Shown here in pieces: positions 1-7,965 of a DNA stretch of 21,000 nucleotides. Both the position numbers and the translations under genes were made by a program. Numbering within the stretch: position 1 is the first letter of the stretch; each line of letters starts with the position of its first letter. This DNA comes from Lachnospiraceae bacterium (GTDB taxonomy: Bacteria > Bacillota > Clostridia > Lachnospirales > Lachnospiraceae), in assembly GCA_003979345.1 (NCBI GenBank), contig RYVZ01000043.1:1-21000 (forward strand), given 5' to 3'. Below the pieces are notes generated by a model, which searched no databases, was not told the DNA's origin, and saw nothing but the letters and a program-made list of their open reading frames with translations.

Positions 1-64
1 TATACCGCGCCGAGCGAAGCGAGTGTGCATGAACGTAGCATGATCGCGAAGCGATTATGGTATA
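1..64. repeat. REP-like palindromic intergenic element
   Basis: The first 64 bases contain several short related palindromic blocks: a GAGCGAAGCGAG block near 12-23, a GCATG..GCATG block at 27-42 and a hairpin ATCGC-GAA-GCGAT at 43-55. TATACC at 1-6 is mirrored by GGTATA at 59-64. Repeated GCGAAGCG words are typical of dispersed extragenic repeats. One frame is open from base 1 to a stop at 73-75, so the block could also be the 3' tail of a gene cut by the window edge, but its sequence is repeat-like rather than protein-like. Confidence 0.45.
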
Positions 65-66
65 AT
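58..66 (+). promoter_or_regulatory. Extended -10 promoter for the M16 peptidase gene
   Basis: TGGTATAAT is a perfect extended -10 element (TG-n-TATAAT). No good -35 is seen 17 bases upstream, which an extended -10 can tolerate. Transcription would start near 73, leaving a leader of about 64 bases before the chosen ATG at 137. It also rules out the in-frame ATG at 65 as the start, because that codon lies inside the -10 box. Confidence 0.6.
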
Positions 67-136
67 GACCGATAGGCATGATTTTTTTGTCTGTTCCATA
101 ACGGAAAAGCGCAGGGAAAGGAGCAGTAGTATCAGA

Positions 137-3064
137 ATGAGAGTAGAAGATGTGAAAGCGTACGAGGTTTTGCAGGACAGAGAGATTACGGACCTGAATT
201 CAAGAGGGTATCTGCTGAGGCACAAGAAGACGGGCGCGCGTATTGCGCTTTTAAGCAACGACGATGAAAACAAGGTATTTTATATCGGCTTCCGCACGCC
301 GCCGACGGATTCGACCGGTGTGGCGCATATCATCGAGCACACTGTGTTGTGCGGTTCGGAGAAGTATCCGATCAAAGATCCGTTTGTAGAGCTTGTCAAA
401 GGATCGCTGAATACGTTCTTAAATGCCATGACTTATCCGGACAAGACCGTCTATCCGGTTGCAAGCTGTAATGATAAGGACTTCCAAAATCTGTGTGACG
501 TATATATGGATGCGGTCCTTCATCCGAACATTTATAAGAATGATCTGATCTTTGCGCAGGAAGGCTGGCACTATGAGCTGGAAGATGCGGACAGCGAGCT
601 GAAATTAAACGGTGTTGTGTACAGCGAAATGAAAGGAGCGTTCTCATCACCGGACGGAGTATTTTCCAGAGAAATCTTTAGTTCTTTGTATCCGGATACG
701 ATTTACGGTGTGGAATCGGGCGGCGATCCCGATGTGATCCCGACGCTGACGTATGAGAATTATCTGGAGTTTCATCGTACTTATTATCATCCGAGCAACA
801 GCTATATTTATCTGTATGGTGATATGGATATGGCACAGAAGCTTGTATGGCTGGATGAGCAGTACCTTTCCAAATATGATCATTTAGATGTGGATTCCGC
901 CATCGGATTCCAGAAAGCATTCGGCAAAGGTGCGGTCCGTGAGATTGAAAAGCAGTATCCGATCACGGATGCAGAATCCGAAGAGAACGCATCCTATCTG
1001 TCATACAACTGCACATTGGGGACAAGTTTAGACCAAAAGAAGCAGCTGGCATTCCAGATATTAGATTATGCGCTGAGTTCAGCGCCGGGTGCACCGCTAA
1101 AACAGGCACTGACGGACAAAGGGATCGGGCAGGAGATTACGAGTTCGCTTGATAATGAATTGTTACAGCCGTATTATACGATTGCAGCCAAGAAAGCGGA
1201 TTCAGGACGAAAAGACGAATTTCTCGCAACGATCCGTGAGACGCTTGACGGACTGGTGAAGAACGGAATTGATGAAAAGTCGCTGCGTGCGGCAGTGAAC
1301 AATCTGGAGTTCAAATACCGCGAAGCAGATTTTGGTTCTTTCCCCAAAGGATTGATCTATGGTCTGCAAATGTTGGGAAGCTGGCTTTATGATGATAATG
1401 AACCGTTCATGAATGTGGAGATCGGCGATGCATTTGCCTTTTTGCGCGAGCAGATCGGAACAGACTATTATACAGAGCTTGTGCGCACATATCTGTTGGA
1501 GAGCGAACATGCTTCTACCGTAACGCTGAAACCGCAAAAGGGTCTGACGGCAAAAAAGGACAAGGAGCTTGCAGATAAGCTTGCGGCGTATAAGGAATCG
1601 CTGAGCGCGGAGGAGAAGGAAGCGCTGATCGCCCGCACGAAAGCGTTGCGCGAATTTCAGGAGGCGGAAGATAAAAAAGAGGATATTGAGAAGATTCCTC
1701 TTTTAACAAGGCAGGATATTGATCCGAAAGCGTCAAAGCTCGTCAACGAAGTGCGTGATGCAAACGGAACGAAGGTCTTGTATCACGATGTGTTCACAAA
1801 CGGAATCGGATATGTCCGTTTTGTTTTTGATATGGGGAAACTGCCCTCGGAATTATATCCATATGCGGGACTGTTGAAATGCGTGCTTGGAAATATTGAT
1901 ACGGAACATTATTCCTATAATGATCTGAATAATGAGATCAATATCCATACGGGAGGATTCCAGACCGGTATATCGATCTATCCGGATCAGAAAGAACCGG
2001 AAACATTTAAGATCATGTTTGACCTGCGTATCAAGGCATTTTATGACAGTCTGCCGGAAGCATTTACGTTGATGACGGAACTGATGCTTCGTTCGAAATT
2101 AGGGGATAGTAAGCGGTTAAAAGAGATTTTGGATGAGACGATTTCACAGCTTGAAACTGCTATGATGAGCGCAGGGCATGCGTTTGCTGCCGGGCGCGCG
2201 ATGGCTTATTATTCCAAGACGGCGCTTGCCTCGGACATGACGGCAGGATATGATTTCTATTGCATGATCAAGGACTTAAGCGATCATTTTGAAGAGCGTC
2301 AGAACGAACTGACCGATAAACTTGTACAGGTGATGAAGTCTCTGTTCCGTCCGGAGAATCTAATGCTTGATTATACGGCGGAGGAAAAAGGGTATCAGCT
2401 TATCCCGCAGCTGCTTGCCGCTGCGGTGCAGGAGCTTTATACAGAACCGGTGAAAGAGGGAAGCTTTGATAGTACGCCGGTTAAGAAGAACGAGGGATTT
2501 TTCACTGCCGGAAAAGTTCAGTATGTATGCCGGGCAGGTAACTTTAGGACCGCGGGACTGCCTTATACGGGAGCGCTTCTCGTGATGCGTACGATCATGA
2601 GCTATGATTATCTGTGGTTCCAGGTGCGTGTAAAGGGAGGGGCATATGGCTGCATGACGCTTGTGAAGCGCTGTGGAGATGCCTGCTTCGTATCTTACCG
2701 TGATCCGAACTTACAAAAGACCGTCGAGACTTATGATGGCGCCGTAGAGTACCTAAAGGAATTTCAGGCGGATGAGAGGGGAATGACAAAGTATGTGATC
2801 GGTACGATGTCCGAACTGGATATACCGCTGACGCCTTCCATGAAGGGGGCGCGTTCCCTGAATGCTTATCTGAGCGGATATGGTGATGAGGAGCTCCAGA
2901 AAGAACGCGACGAAGTGTTGAACGTGACGGTGGAGGATATTCGTGCACTTGCAGAGTATATCAAAGCAATGCTTGACGGAGACAACATCTGCGTGGTCGG
3001 AAACGAGGACGAGATCCGGGGGTGCGAAGAGCTGTTTATGAACATGGGGAACCTTGTAAAGTAA
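137..3064 (+). CDS. M16C-family zinc metallopeptidase (presequence protease/Cym1-like)
   Basis: This 975-residue protein has the inverted zinc motif HIIEH at residues 64-68, followed by VLCGS as in PreP/Cym1-type peptidases. The probable third zinc ligand is Glu164 in VYSEMKG, about 100 residues later as the family expects. The length fits M16C enzymes, in which two M16 halves joined by a hinge form a closed chamber that degrades short unfolded peptides. No signal peptide is visible, so it is probably cytoplasmic, with a role in peptide turnover. The start at 137 is chosen over the in-frame ATG at 65 because AAAGGAG lies just upstream at 117-123, MRVEDVKAYEV resembles the family N-terminus, and 65 lies inside the -10 box. 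The substrate is not deducible. Confidence 0.9.
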   Translation: MRVEDVKAYEVLQDREITDLNSRGYLLRHKKTGARIALLSNDDENKVFYIGFRTPPTDSTGVAHIIEHTVLCGSEKYPIKDPFVELVKGSLNTFLNAMTYPDKTVYPVASCNDKDFQNLCDVYMDAVLHPNIYKNDLIFAQEGWHYELEDADSELKLNGVVYSEMKGAFSSPDGVFSREIFSSLYPDTIYGVESGGDPDVIPTLTYENYLEFHRTYYHPSNSYIYLYGDMDMAQKLVWLDEQYLSKYDHLDVDSAIGFQKAFGKGAVREIEKQYPITDAESEENASYLSYNCTLGTSLDQKKQLAFQILDYALSSAPGAPLKQALTDKGIGQEITSSLDNELLQPYYTIAAKKADSGRKDEFLATIRETLDGLVKNGIDEKSLRAAVNNLEFKYREADFGSFPKGLIYGLQMLGSWLYDDNEPFMNVEIGDAFAFLREQIGTDYYTELVRTYLLESEHASTVTLKPQKGLTAKKDKELADKLAAYKESLSAEEKEALIARTKALREFQEAEDKKEDIEKIPLLTRQDIDPKASKLVNEVRDANGTKVLYHDVFTNGIGYVRFVFDMGKLPSELYPYAGLLKCVLGNIDTEHYSYNDLNNEINIHTGGFQTGISIYPDQKEPETFKIMFDLRIKAFYDSLPEAFTLMTELMLRSKLGDSKRLKEILDETISQLETAMMSAGHAFAAGRAMAYYSKTALASDMTAGYDFYCMIKDLSDHFEERQNELTDKLVQVMKSLFRPENLMLDYTAEEKGYQLIPQLLAAAVQELYTEPVKEGSFDSTPVKKNEGFFTAGKVQYVCRAGNFRTAGLPYTGALLVMRTIMSYDYLWFQVRVKGGAYGCMTLVKRCGDACFVSYRDPNLQKTVETYDGAVEYLKEFQADERGMTKYVIGTMSELDIPLTPSMKGARSLNAYLSGYGDEELQKERDEVLNVTVEDIRALAEYIKAMLDGDNICVVGNEDEIRGCEELFMNMGNLVK

Positions 3065-3136
3065 CAGGATGTGAAAGTTTTGGAAAGATTCGCGGCTGAG
3101 GAATCCTTTATGAAGTACCGGATAAGGGACTGATAT

Positions 3137-3174
3137 TTGACAGCAGGTTTTATGCAGGGCATAAAGCCTGCTGT
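3137..3174 (+). promoter_or_regulatory. Large palindrome overlapping a possible era promoter
   Basis: Bases 3140-3155 pair with 3159-3174 as a 16-bp stem with one G-U pair and a 3-base loop. No T-run follows, so it is a poor classical terminator. TTGACA at 3137-3142 lies 17 bases before CATAAA at 3160-3165, so a sigma-A promoter may sit inside the palindrome and read towards era. It may instead be a factor-assisted terminator for the peptidase gene, or an operator. Confidence 0.45.
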
Positions 3175-3262
3175 TCATGTCATATTTGTATTACCTGAAA
3201 CAGAATAGATGGACAGGAAAAGTAGAAACTTTAGATAAAACGGAAAGTAAAGAGAGGAAACG

Positions 3263-4168
3263 ATGGATACAAAACAGTACAAATCTGGTTTCGCGGCGTT
3301 GATCGGGCGCCCGAATGTTGGAAAATCCACGCTGATGAATACATTGATCGGACAAAAGATCGCGATTACTTCGAATAAACCGCAGACAACGCGTAACCGG
3401 ATACGGACCGTCTATACAAGCGGGCAGGCGCAGATTGTTTTTTTGGACACACCGGGAATCCATAAGGCAAAAAATAAGCTGGGTACTTATATGGTCCACA
3501 CTGCTGAGCAGACGCTTTCAGACTCAGATGTGATTCTGTTTCTTGTGGAGCCCTCTGCTTATATCGGCGCAGGGGAACAGCATATCATCGAACAGTTAAA
3601 ACGGGTACATACGCCCGTTATCCTGGTTGTCAACAAAATTGATACCGTTAAAAAAAATGATCTGTTTGCAGTCATCGATGCGTATCGCAGACAGATGGAT
3701 TTTGCGGAGATAGTACCAGTATCAGCGTTTCAAAATACAAACACGGACGAACTGCTTAACTGCATCATCAAATATCTGCCATATGGACCCGCATTTTACG
3801 ACGAGGACACCGTGACGGATCAGCCGGAGCGGCAGATCGTGGCAGAACTGATCAGAGAGCAGGCGCTCCGCATGCTGAGTGAGGAACTTCCGCATGGCAT
3901 TGCGGTAACGATCGAAAGCATGAAAAAGCAGAAAAAAGTTACGGAGATCCATGCGACGATCGTGTGTGAGAGAGACTCCCATAAGGGAATGATCATCGGA
4001 AAAGGCGGCGAAATGTTAAAAAGGATCGGCTCGCAGGCACGGGTCGGAATTGAGGATCTATTGGGACGGCAGGTGAACTTAAAGCTTTGGGTGAAAGTGA
4101 AAAAAGACTGGCGGGACAGCGATTATCTGCTTAAAAATTTCGGCTACAGGCAGGATGATTCTGAATAG
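3263..4168 (+). CDS. era: GTPase Era, 30S ribosome assembly factor
   Basis: Era is an essential-type GTPase that binds the 3' end of 16S rRNA and acts in 30S maturation. All landmarks are present: the G1 loop GRPNVGKS at residues 15-22, a G2 threonine in KPQTTRN, G3 DTPG at 62-65, G4 NKID at 124-127 and a G5-like SAF. A C-terminal KH domain contains GKGG at 246-249. The 301-residue length is normal. The start at 3263 has GAGAGGAAA just upstream. It lies in the conserved era-(yqzL)-recO neighbourhood of Firmicutes, 198 bases after the peptidase gene. Confidence 0.97.
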   Translation: MDTKQYKSGFAALIGRPNVGKSTLMNTLIGQKIAITSNKPQTTRNRIRTVYTSGQAQIVFLDTPGIHKAKNKLGTYMVHTAEQTLSDSDVILFLVEPSAYIGAGEQHIIEQLKRVHTPVILVVNKIDTVKKNDLFAVIDAYRRQMDFAEIVPVSAFQNTNTDELLNCIIKYLPYGPAFYDEDTVTDQPERQIVAELIREQALRMLSEELPHGIAVTIESMKKQKKVTEIHATIVCERDSHKGMIIGKGGEMLKRIGSQARVGIEDLLGRQVNLKLWVKVKKDWRDSDYLLKNFGYRQDDSE

Positions 4169-4339
4169 AAAGAGTTTCCTTGTGTGAAATTTCCGAAGAT
4201 TTTACCGGTGATTTTTAATGAAACAGAATCGTATCCTATGTGTTAAAAAGAGTCCTGTCTTCGCATAGAAAAAGGAAAACTGCGTACGCTAACATTATGT
4301 CCGTCAGCGGATATAAATGGGGAGAACGGGGGCGCAGAA

Positions 4340-4522
4340 ATGAGGCAGGACGAGTGTTGGGAGCGGTTTGTGAAAAGCGGAAGTGTACAAGACTATTTAG
4401 GATATTGCGATGTAAGAAGCAGGGCGCAGGAACCCGCAACAGACGGGAGAACGACAGAATATGCAGGATTTTCTGACAGTTACGGGGATGGTGCTAAAGA
4501 CGATTCCTGTAGGCGAATATGA
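4340..4522 (+). CDS. Small YqzL-like protein
   Basis: This 60-residue ORF lies between era and recO and overlaps the recO start by 62 bases in another frame. Its N-terminal part, WERFVKSGSVQDYLGY, fits the pattern I recall for the YqzL family (W-x-x-F-x-x-[ST]-G-[SN]-x-x-x-Y-L), whose Bacillus member also sits between era and recO. The function of YqzL is unknown to me. The C-terminal half reads like shadow sequence over recO, so only the first 25-30 residues look conserved. GGGGAG and GGGGGCG lie upstream of the ATG. Position and motif together support a real gene. Confidence 0.6.
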   Translation: MRQDECWERFVKSGSVQDYLGYCDVRSRAQEPATDGRTTEYAGFSDSYGDGAKDDSCRRI

Positions 4523-5126
4523 CAGGCATGTATGCATCCTGACCAGGGAGTGCGGTAAGATCACGGCGTATGCCAGAGGAGCAAGGAGGCAGAATCATCG
4601 TCTGCTGGCAGCGGCAAACCCGTTTTGCTTTGGCGAGTTTAAGCTGTATGCGTCAAGGAACTCCTATAATTTATCAGAAGCAGCGATCAGCTATTATTTT
4701 GAAGAATTGCGTATGGACGTCGAGGGTGCTTGTTACGGGATGTATTTTCTTGAGATAGCGGACTATTATACAAGGGAAAATAATGACGAGCGGGAGATGC
4801 TCAGGCTGTTATTTCAGTCGCTCAGGGCACTTTGTAAAGAAACGCTTCCGCGCAGGCTTGTACGCTATATTTTTGAGCAAAAGGCGATGGTAGTAAACGG
4901 GGAGTTTCCGGGTATGCCCGCAGACGGCGGAGTTTATCTGGAAGCGACAGAGTATACGGTCGGGTATGTAACGTCGATCCCTATCGAAAAATTATATACT
5001 TTTGTGTTAACGGAAGAAGTCTTGGAGGAATATGCCTCGATTATAGACGGCTGCCGGAGGCGCTACATAGACCGGCATTTTAAGAGCCTTGAAGTATTAA
5101 AAGAACTTGAAAAAAGTGAACTGTAA
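4461..5126 (+). CDS. recO: DNA repair protein RecO
   Basis: RecO anneals SSB-coated DNA and, with RecR, loads RecA in the RecFOR pathway. The N-terminus (VTGMVLKTIPVGEYDRHVCILTRECGKI split by family landmarks, then ARGARR) is the typical OB-fold segment, and the C-terminal FKSLEVLKEL is also characteristic. At 221 residues it is slightly shorter than many RecO proteins. The CxxC pairs of the zinc site found in many RecO proteins are absent: the segment FPGMPADGGVYLEATEYTVGY occupies that place without cysteines. The start at 4461 gives the family-like beginning MQDFLTVTG, with GGGAG about 11 bases upstream. It follows era and the YqzL-like gene and is probably co-transcribed with them. Confidence 0.92.
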   Translation: MQDFLTVTGMVLKTIPVGEYDRHVCILTRECGKITAYARGARRQNHRLLAAANPFCFGEFKLYASRNSYNLSEAAISYYFEELRMDVEGACYGMYFLEIADYYTRENNDEREMLRLLFQSLRALCKETLPRRLVRYIFEQKAMVVNGEFPGMPADGGVYLEATEYTVGYVTSIPIEKLYTFVLTEEVLEEYASIIDGCRRRYIDRHFKSLEVLKELEKSEL

Positions 5127-5129
5127 TGG

Positions 5130-5158
5130 TTGGCAAAATAAAAAAGATATGATATTCT
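5130..5158 (+). promoter_or_regulatory. Promoter of the B12-uptake operon
   Basis: TTGGCA at 5130-5135 and TATTCT at 5153-5158 are separated by exactly 17 bases, and TGA before the -10 gives an extended -10 (TG-n). It lies 4 bases after the recO stop. Transcription would start near 5165, placing the cobalamin riboswitch at about +55. Confidence 0.6.
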
Positions 5159-5219
5159 TTATGTGTTTTTGAAGCAGTGTTTGAAGCATTATTAGAAGAG
5201 CAGGAATGATAAATAAGAA

Positions 5220-5388
5220 TGTATAGGTATCAGACATGCGTCTGTGTCTGCAAAATCACATTGCGGACATCATGGAAAGCGCATGAAAGAAACATGGAAT
5301 CGGGTGGGAAGCCCGGCGAGTCGGTCACTGTGATACTGCGCCCAAACAGACGAAGGCAGCAGTTAAGTCAGATACGTGGACTTATACA
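5220..5388 (+). promoter_or_regulatory. Cobalamin (B12) riboswitch
   Basis: The conserved core is recognisable: GGAAT followed by GGGTGGGAAGCCC at 5302-5314 (matching the GGUGAAAAUCC element), then GGCGAGTCGGTCACTGT ending at 5331 (matching the GC..CCGC.ACUGU element), then AAGTCAGATAC at 5365-5375 (matching GAAGCCAGgAGAC). TGTATAGGT at 5220-5228 pairs with ACTTATACA at 5380-5388 as a P1 helix of 9 bp with one G-U. The order and spacing of these parts fit the family. The expression platform between 5389 and 5550 is less clear: I see only weak hairpins and no strong terminator, so control may be translational or through a terminator I cannot resolve by eye. The downstream genes encode a plausible B12 uptake system. 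Confidence 0.85.
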
Positions 5389-5564
5389 GTTGTTTTTGCC
5401 GGAACCGAAAACGACGCATAAAAGGGTCAGGTTTTGAGCCGGACGTTATCAGACAGGTTAAATCTGAGACGCTGCGGCAGGGCGTGGTTTACTTTGATGT
5501 GTGAAAGGATGTGTTTCCGGTAAGATGCGGAGAACACGACACATATCAAAGGAGGAAAAATAAA

Positions 5565-5975
5565 ATGGGTAAATCAGGATGGAGAGCATGGGTAAAGAAG
5601 GCGACGGCGCTCCTTGCACTGACGGTCTTAACGGGAGCACTTGCCGCATGTGGAGGTAAAGACGAGGGTAAATACAAGATCAAGGTGGAAGTCGTGGATG
5701 ATCAGGGAGATGTTAAGAGCTATGACGCTTCAACAGATGCGGAAGTATTATATGACGCGCTGCTGGAGATCGATGGTCTGACACTGGACGGGTATGATTC
5801 GGATTACGGCTATTACATAACGGCTGTCAATGGTATCACTGCTGATTATGATACAGATGGCGCTTACTGGTCTGTTTATGTGAATGGTGAGTATGGTTCT
5901 TTAGGCGTTGATTCGCAGCCTGTTGCCGACGGCGATATCTATCGTCTGGCATATGAAGTATATACGGCGCAGTAA
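5565..5975 (+). CDS. DUF4430 (transcobalamin-like C-terminal domain) lipoprotein
   Basis: This 136-residue protein has a positively charged N-terminus, a hydrophobic stretch and a lipobox ending LAAC, with the lipidated cysteine at residue 29, so it is anchored outside the membrane. The mature part is a single DUF4430 domain: EVLYDALLEIDGL, then GYYITAVNG, then WSVYVNGEYGSLGVDSQPVADGD split as a W-x-x-Y-V-N-G element and a final GD turn. DUF4430 corresponds to the small C-terminal beta domain of intrinsic factor and transcobalamin, which contacts cobalamin. The start at 5565 has GGAGG at 5551-5555; an upstream in-frame ATG at 5511 would bury the signal peptide. It is the first gene behind the cobalamin riboswitch. 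Corrinoid binding is inferred, not shown. Confidence 0.85.
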   Translation: MGKSGWRAWVKKATALLALTVLTGALAACGGKDEGKYKIKVEVVDDQGDVKSYDASTDAEVLYDALLEIDGLTLDGYDSDYGYYITAVNGITADYDTDGAYWSVYVNGEYGSLGVDSQPVADGDIYRLAYEVYTAQ

Positions 5976-6011
5976 AACGGGAAATGGTCTGTCCTGGGGA
6001 ATGGCGCTGAA

Positions 6012-6036
6012 AAAGGAGGCGGCAACCGCCTCCTTT
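6012..6036 (+). terminator. Hairpin between the lipoprotein and toroid genes (partial terminator)
   Basis: AAAGGAGGCGG pairs perfectly with CCGCCTCCTTT around a CAA loop, an 11-bp GC-rich stem ending in a short T-run and TTCC. It lies 37 bases after the lipoprotein stop. It could terminate part of the transcripts, giving more lipoprotein than transporter, or stabilise the upstream mRNA. Confidence 0.6.
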
Positions 6037-6068
6037 CCATTATATGATGATACAAAGGAAATGAACCG

Positions 6069-7844
6069 GTGAAAAAAAATCACAGACAACACATGGATAA
6101 TAAAGCGATTGCGACGGGCGGCATTCTTTCGGCAATGTGTCTGCTGCTATGTGTGTTCGGTGTATGGGGCTGGATGCATACAGTGCATGAGCACGGTTGG
6201 ATGTCTGGCAGCGGAAAACGGACGGAAAAGATCACGCAGGACAATCTTGTTGAAACGATGCAAGGAATCTTATCATGGCAGTGTGATCAATATCATGTTT
6301 CCGATGTGCAGGAACTTTTGGATATTGCTTACGCGGAGCGTGCAGGCAGTGGAACTGTGCAGACTTATGTGATGGGACTTGGAAGCTTTACACGGGAATA
6401 TGATTACACCAGTTATTTACAGAGTGTGCAGGCCTTGATCGCTGAGGGAGATATCAAGGGTATTTCCCTGCAAAAAACAATGGTACTCTTCTCTGTATTG
6501 CAGGCAAATGATTTGCAGCCGTCAGTTCTGACAGAATCGACGATTGGGGAACAGGGCATCATGTCTTATGTTTATGGACTTCTCATGCTTGAGGGAAGCT
6601 CTTATGGAGGAAGTTCTTATGGAGAAAACTCTTATAGAGAAAGCTTCCCTGCTGGAAGTACATGGACAAGAAGTACACTCATCGATGAGATACTCTCAAA
6701 ACAGATGCCGGACGGCGGCTTTGCAGTGATAGGAACAGAGGGAGACGTCGATGTCACAGCCATGACGCTGCAGGCATTAGCGCCGCATTACCGGAAAGTG
6801 AAGGAATCCGGTTTTGATCCGGCAGATGGCGGGCAGAACTGTATTACGGCAGAAGAAGCAGACAGGCTTATTTTGGCAGTGGAGAGGGCGATTTCTTTTT
6901 TGTCGGAGAAGCAGCTTGCGACGGGGGACTTTGAAAACCGCGGGACACCGAATGCGGAGAGCACGGCGCAGGTGATCATGGCACTCTGTGCGTTAGGCAG
7001 GGATCCGTGGTCGGACGAACAGTTTATAAAGGACGGCAATACGCTGGCAGAAGGGCTTTCGGATTACCGGTCTATAGATGGCGGGTTTAGCCATACGGCA
7101 GGTGCAGTAGCAAATGATATGGCGACTTCGCAGGTATTTGCTGCATTGTCCGCACTTTACCGCATAAGCCAGGGAGAATGTTTCCTGCTAGATTTCGAAA
7201 ACTATGCAGGTGCGGGCAGTATCGTCGAACAAGGTCCGAAGGGCAGGGGCGATGTGCGGGCGGCTCTTCTTCTTTTTCTTTTGGCAGCGGACTGCGGCTA
7301 TCTTGCATATCTGTGCTTTCAGAAAAAGTTCAGCCTGAAACGGTTGTGCAGTATCGCTCTTGTCACGGCATTTTTGGCTGCGGCTGTCTGGCTGGTCAGG
7401 ATTCAGACGAGGGAGGAATATCTAGGGCAGAATACAGCAGGATTTGATGGGGAAAATGTCATTACCGTGTCCATGGAGATCCGCTGTGATACGGTTGCCG
7501 GCAGAGAGGAATATCTTCCGGCGGATGGTGTGATCCTGGCAAAGACGGAAATGTCCGTGAGTGAGGGTGCAAGTGCGTTTGATTTGTTGAATGAGGCGGC
7601 GCGGGCATATGATATCCCAATAGAATATGAGGGCACCGCGGCGGGAGACGAATTTGCTTATATTGAGGGAATCGGGTATCTTTATCAATATGATTTCGGG
7701 GAACTGTCGGGCTGGGTCTTTCTGGTAAACGGAAATATTCCGGACACAGGCTGTGGCTCTTATGTGGTCGGAAACGGGGATGATATCGTCTGGTATTATA
7801 CGGTAGAGCTTGGAAAAGACATAGAGGGCAGTTTGACGGATTGA
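6069..7844 (+). CDS. Membrane-tethered alpha/alpha-toroid plus DUF4430 protein (intrinsic-factor-like)
   Basis: This 591-residue protein has an N-terminal membrane helix (about 13-36) and a prenyltransferase/terpene-cyclase-like helical toroid (about 50-385) with repeat signatures DGGFAVIG..TAMTLQALA, GDFENRG..STAQVIMALCALG and DGGFSHT..TSQVFAALSALY. A membrane hairpin follows (398-417 and 426-443, with the basic loop QKKFSLKR), then a DUF4430 domain (about 464-582, with GYLYQYDFGELSGWVFLVNG). The predicted topology puts both toroid and DUF4430 outside. Alpha/alpha barrel plus small beta domain is the two-lobe layout of animal intrinsic factor and transcobalamin. The start is GTG at 6069 with AAAGG at 6054-6058. 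A Ser/Tyr-rich linker at residues 177-191 is a 15-base tandem repeat. Its place between riboswitch and ECF genes suggests corrinoid capture; that is inference. Confidence 0.85.
   Translation: MKKNHRQHMDNKAIATGGILSAMCLLLCVFGVWGWMHTVHEHGWMSGSGKRTEKITQDNLVETMQGILSWQCDQYHVSDVQELLDIAYAERAGSGTVQTYVMGLGSFTREYDYTSYLQSVQALIAEGDIKGISLQKTMVLFSVLQANDLQPSVLTESTIGEQGIMSYVYGLLMLEGSSYGGSSYGENSYRESFPAGSTWTRSTLIDEILSKQMPDGGFAVIGTEGDVDVTAMTLQALAPHYRKVKESGFDPADGGQNCITAEEADRLILAVERAISFLSEKQLATGDFENRGTPNAESTAQVIMALCALGRDPWSDEQFIKDGNTLAEGLSDYRSIDGGFSHTAGAVANDMATSQVFAALSALYRISQGECFLLDFENYAGAGSIVEQGPKGRGDVRAALLLFLLAADCGYLAYLCFQKKFSLKRLCSIALVTAFLAAAVWLVRIQTREEYLGQNTAGFDGENVITVSMEIRCDTVAGREEYLPADGVILAKTEMSVSEGASAFDLLNEAARAYDIPIEYEGTAAGDEFAYIEGIGYLYQYDFGELSGWVFLVNGNIPDTGCGSYVVGNGDDIVWYYTVELGKDIEGSLTD
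6597..6641 (+). repeat. Three 15-base in-frame tandem repeats
   Basis: Three consecutive units based on AGCTCTTATGGAGGA encode SSYGG, SSYGE and NSYRE in the toroid protein. The second and third units are diverged by a few substitutions. The segment is a likely flexible surface loop, and copy number may vary between strains. Confidence 0.8.
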
Positions 7845-7884
7845 TATGGATATGGACGATTAGATATGAGCGATATGGATATGG
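7843..7884 (+). repeat. Direct 13-bp repeats between the toroid and ecfT genes
   Basis: GATATGGATATGG occurs at 7843-7855 and 7872-7884, with a related GATATGAG between them. The first copy overlaps the stop of the toroid gene. No role is evident; slippage-derived duplication is the simplest explanation. Confidence 0.5.
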
Positions 7885-7965
7885 GTATCGGTTGGATTTA
7901 CATGGCGAACCGGAACTGAAATACCGTATAACAGAAAAATAACACCCGTAAAGGAAAGGAATCAT

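Noticed and set aside
4240..4476. 78-residue + strand frame before recO
   Set aside because: Arg/Lys/Cys-rich with no domain, no good ribosome site, and it overlaps the better-supported YqzL-like frame.
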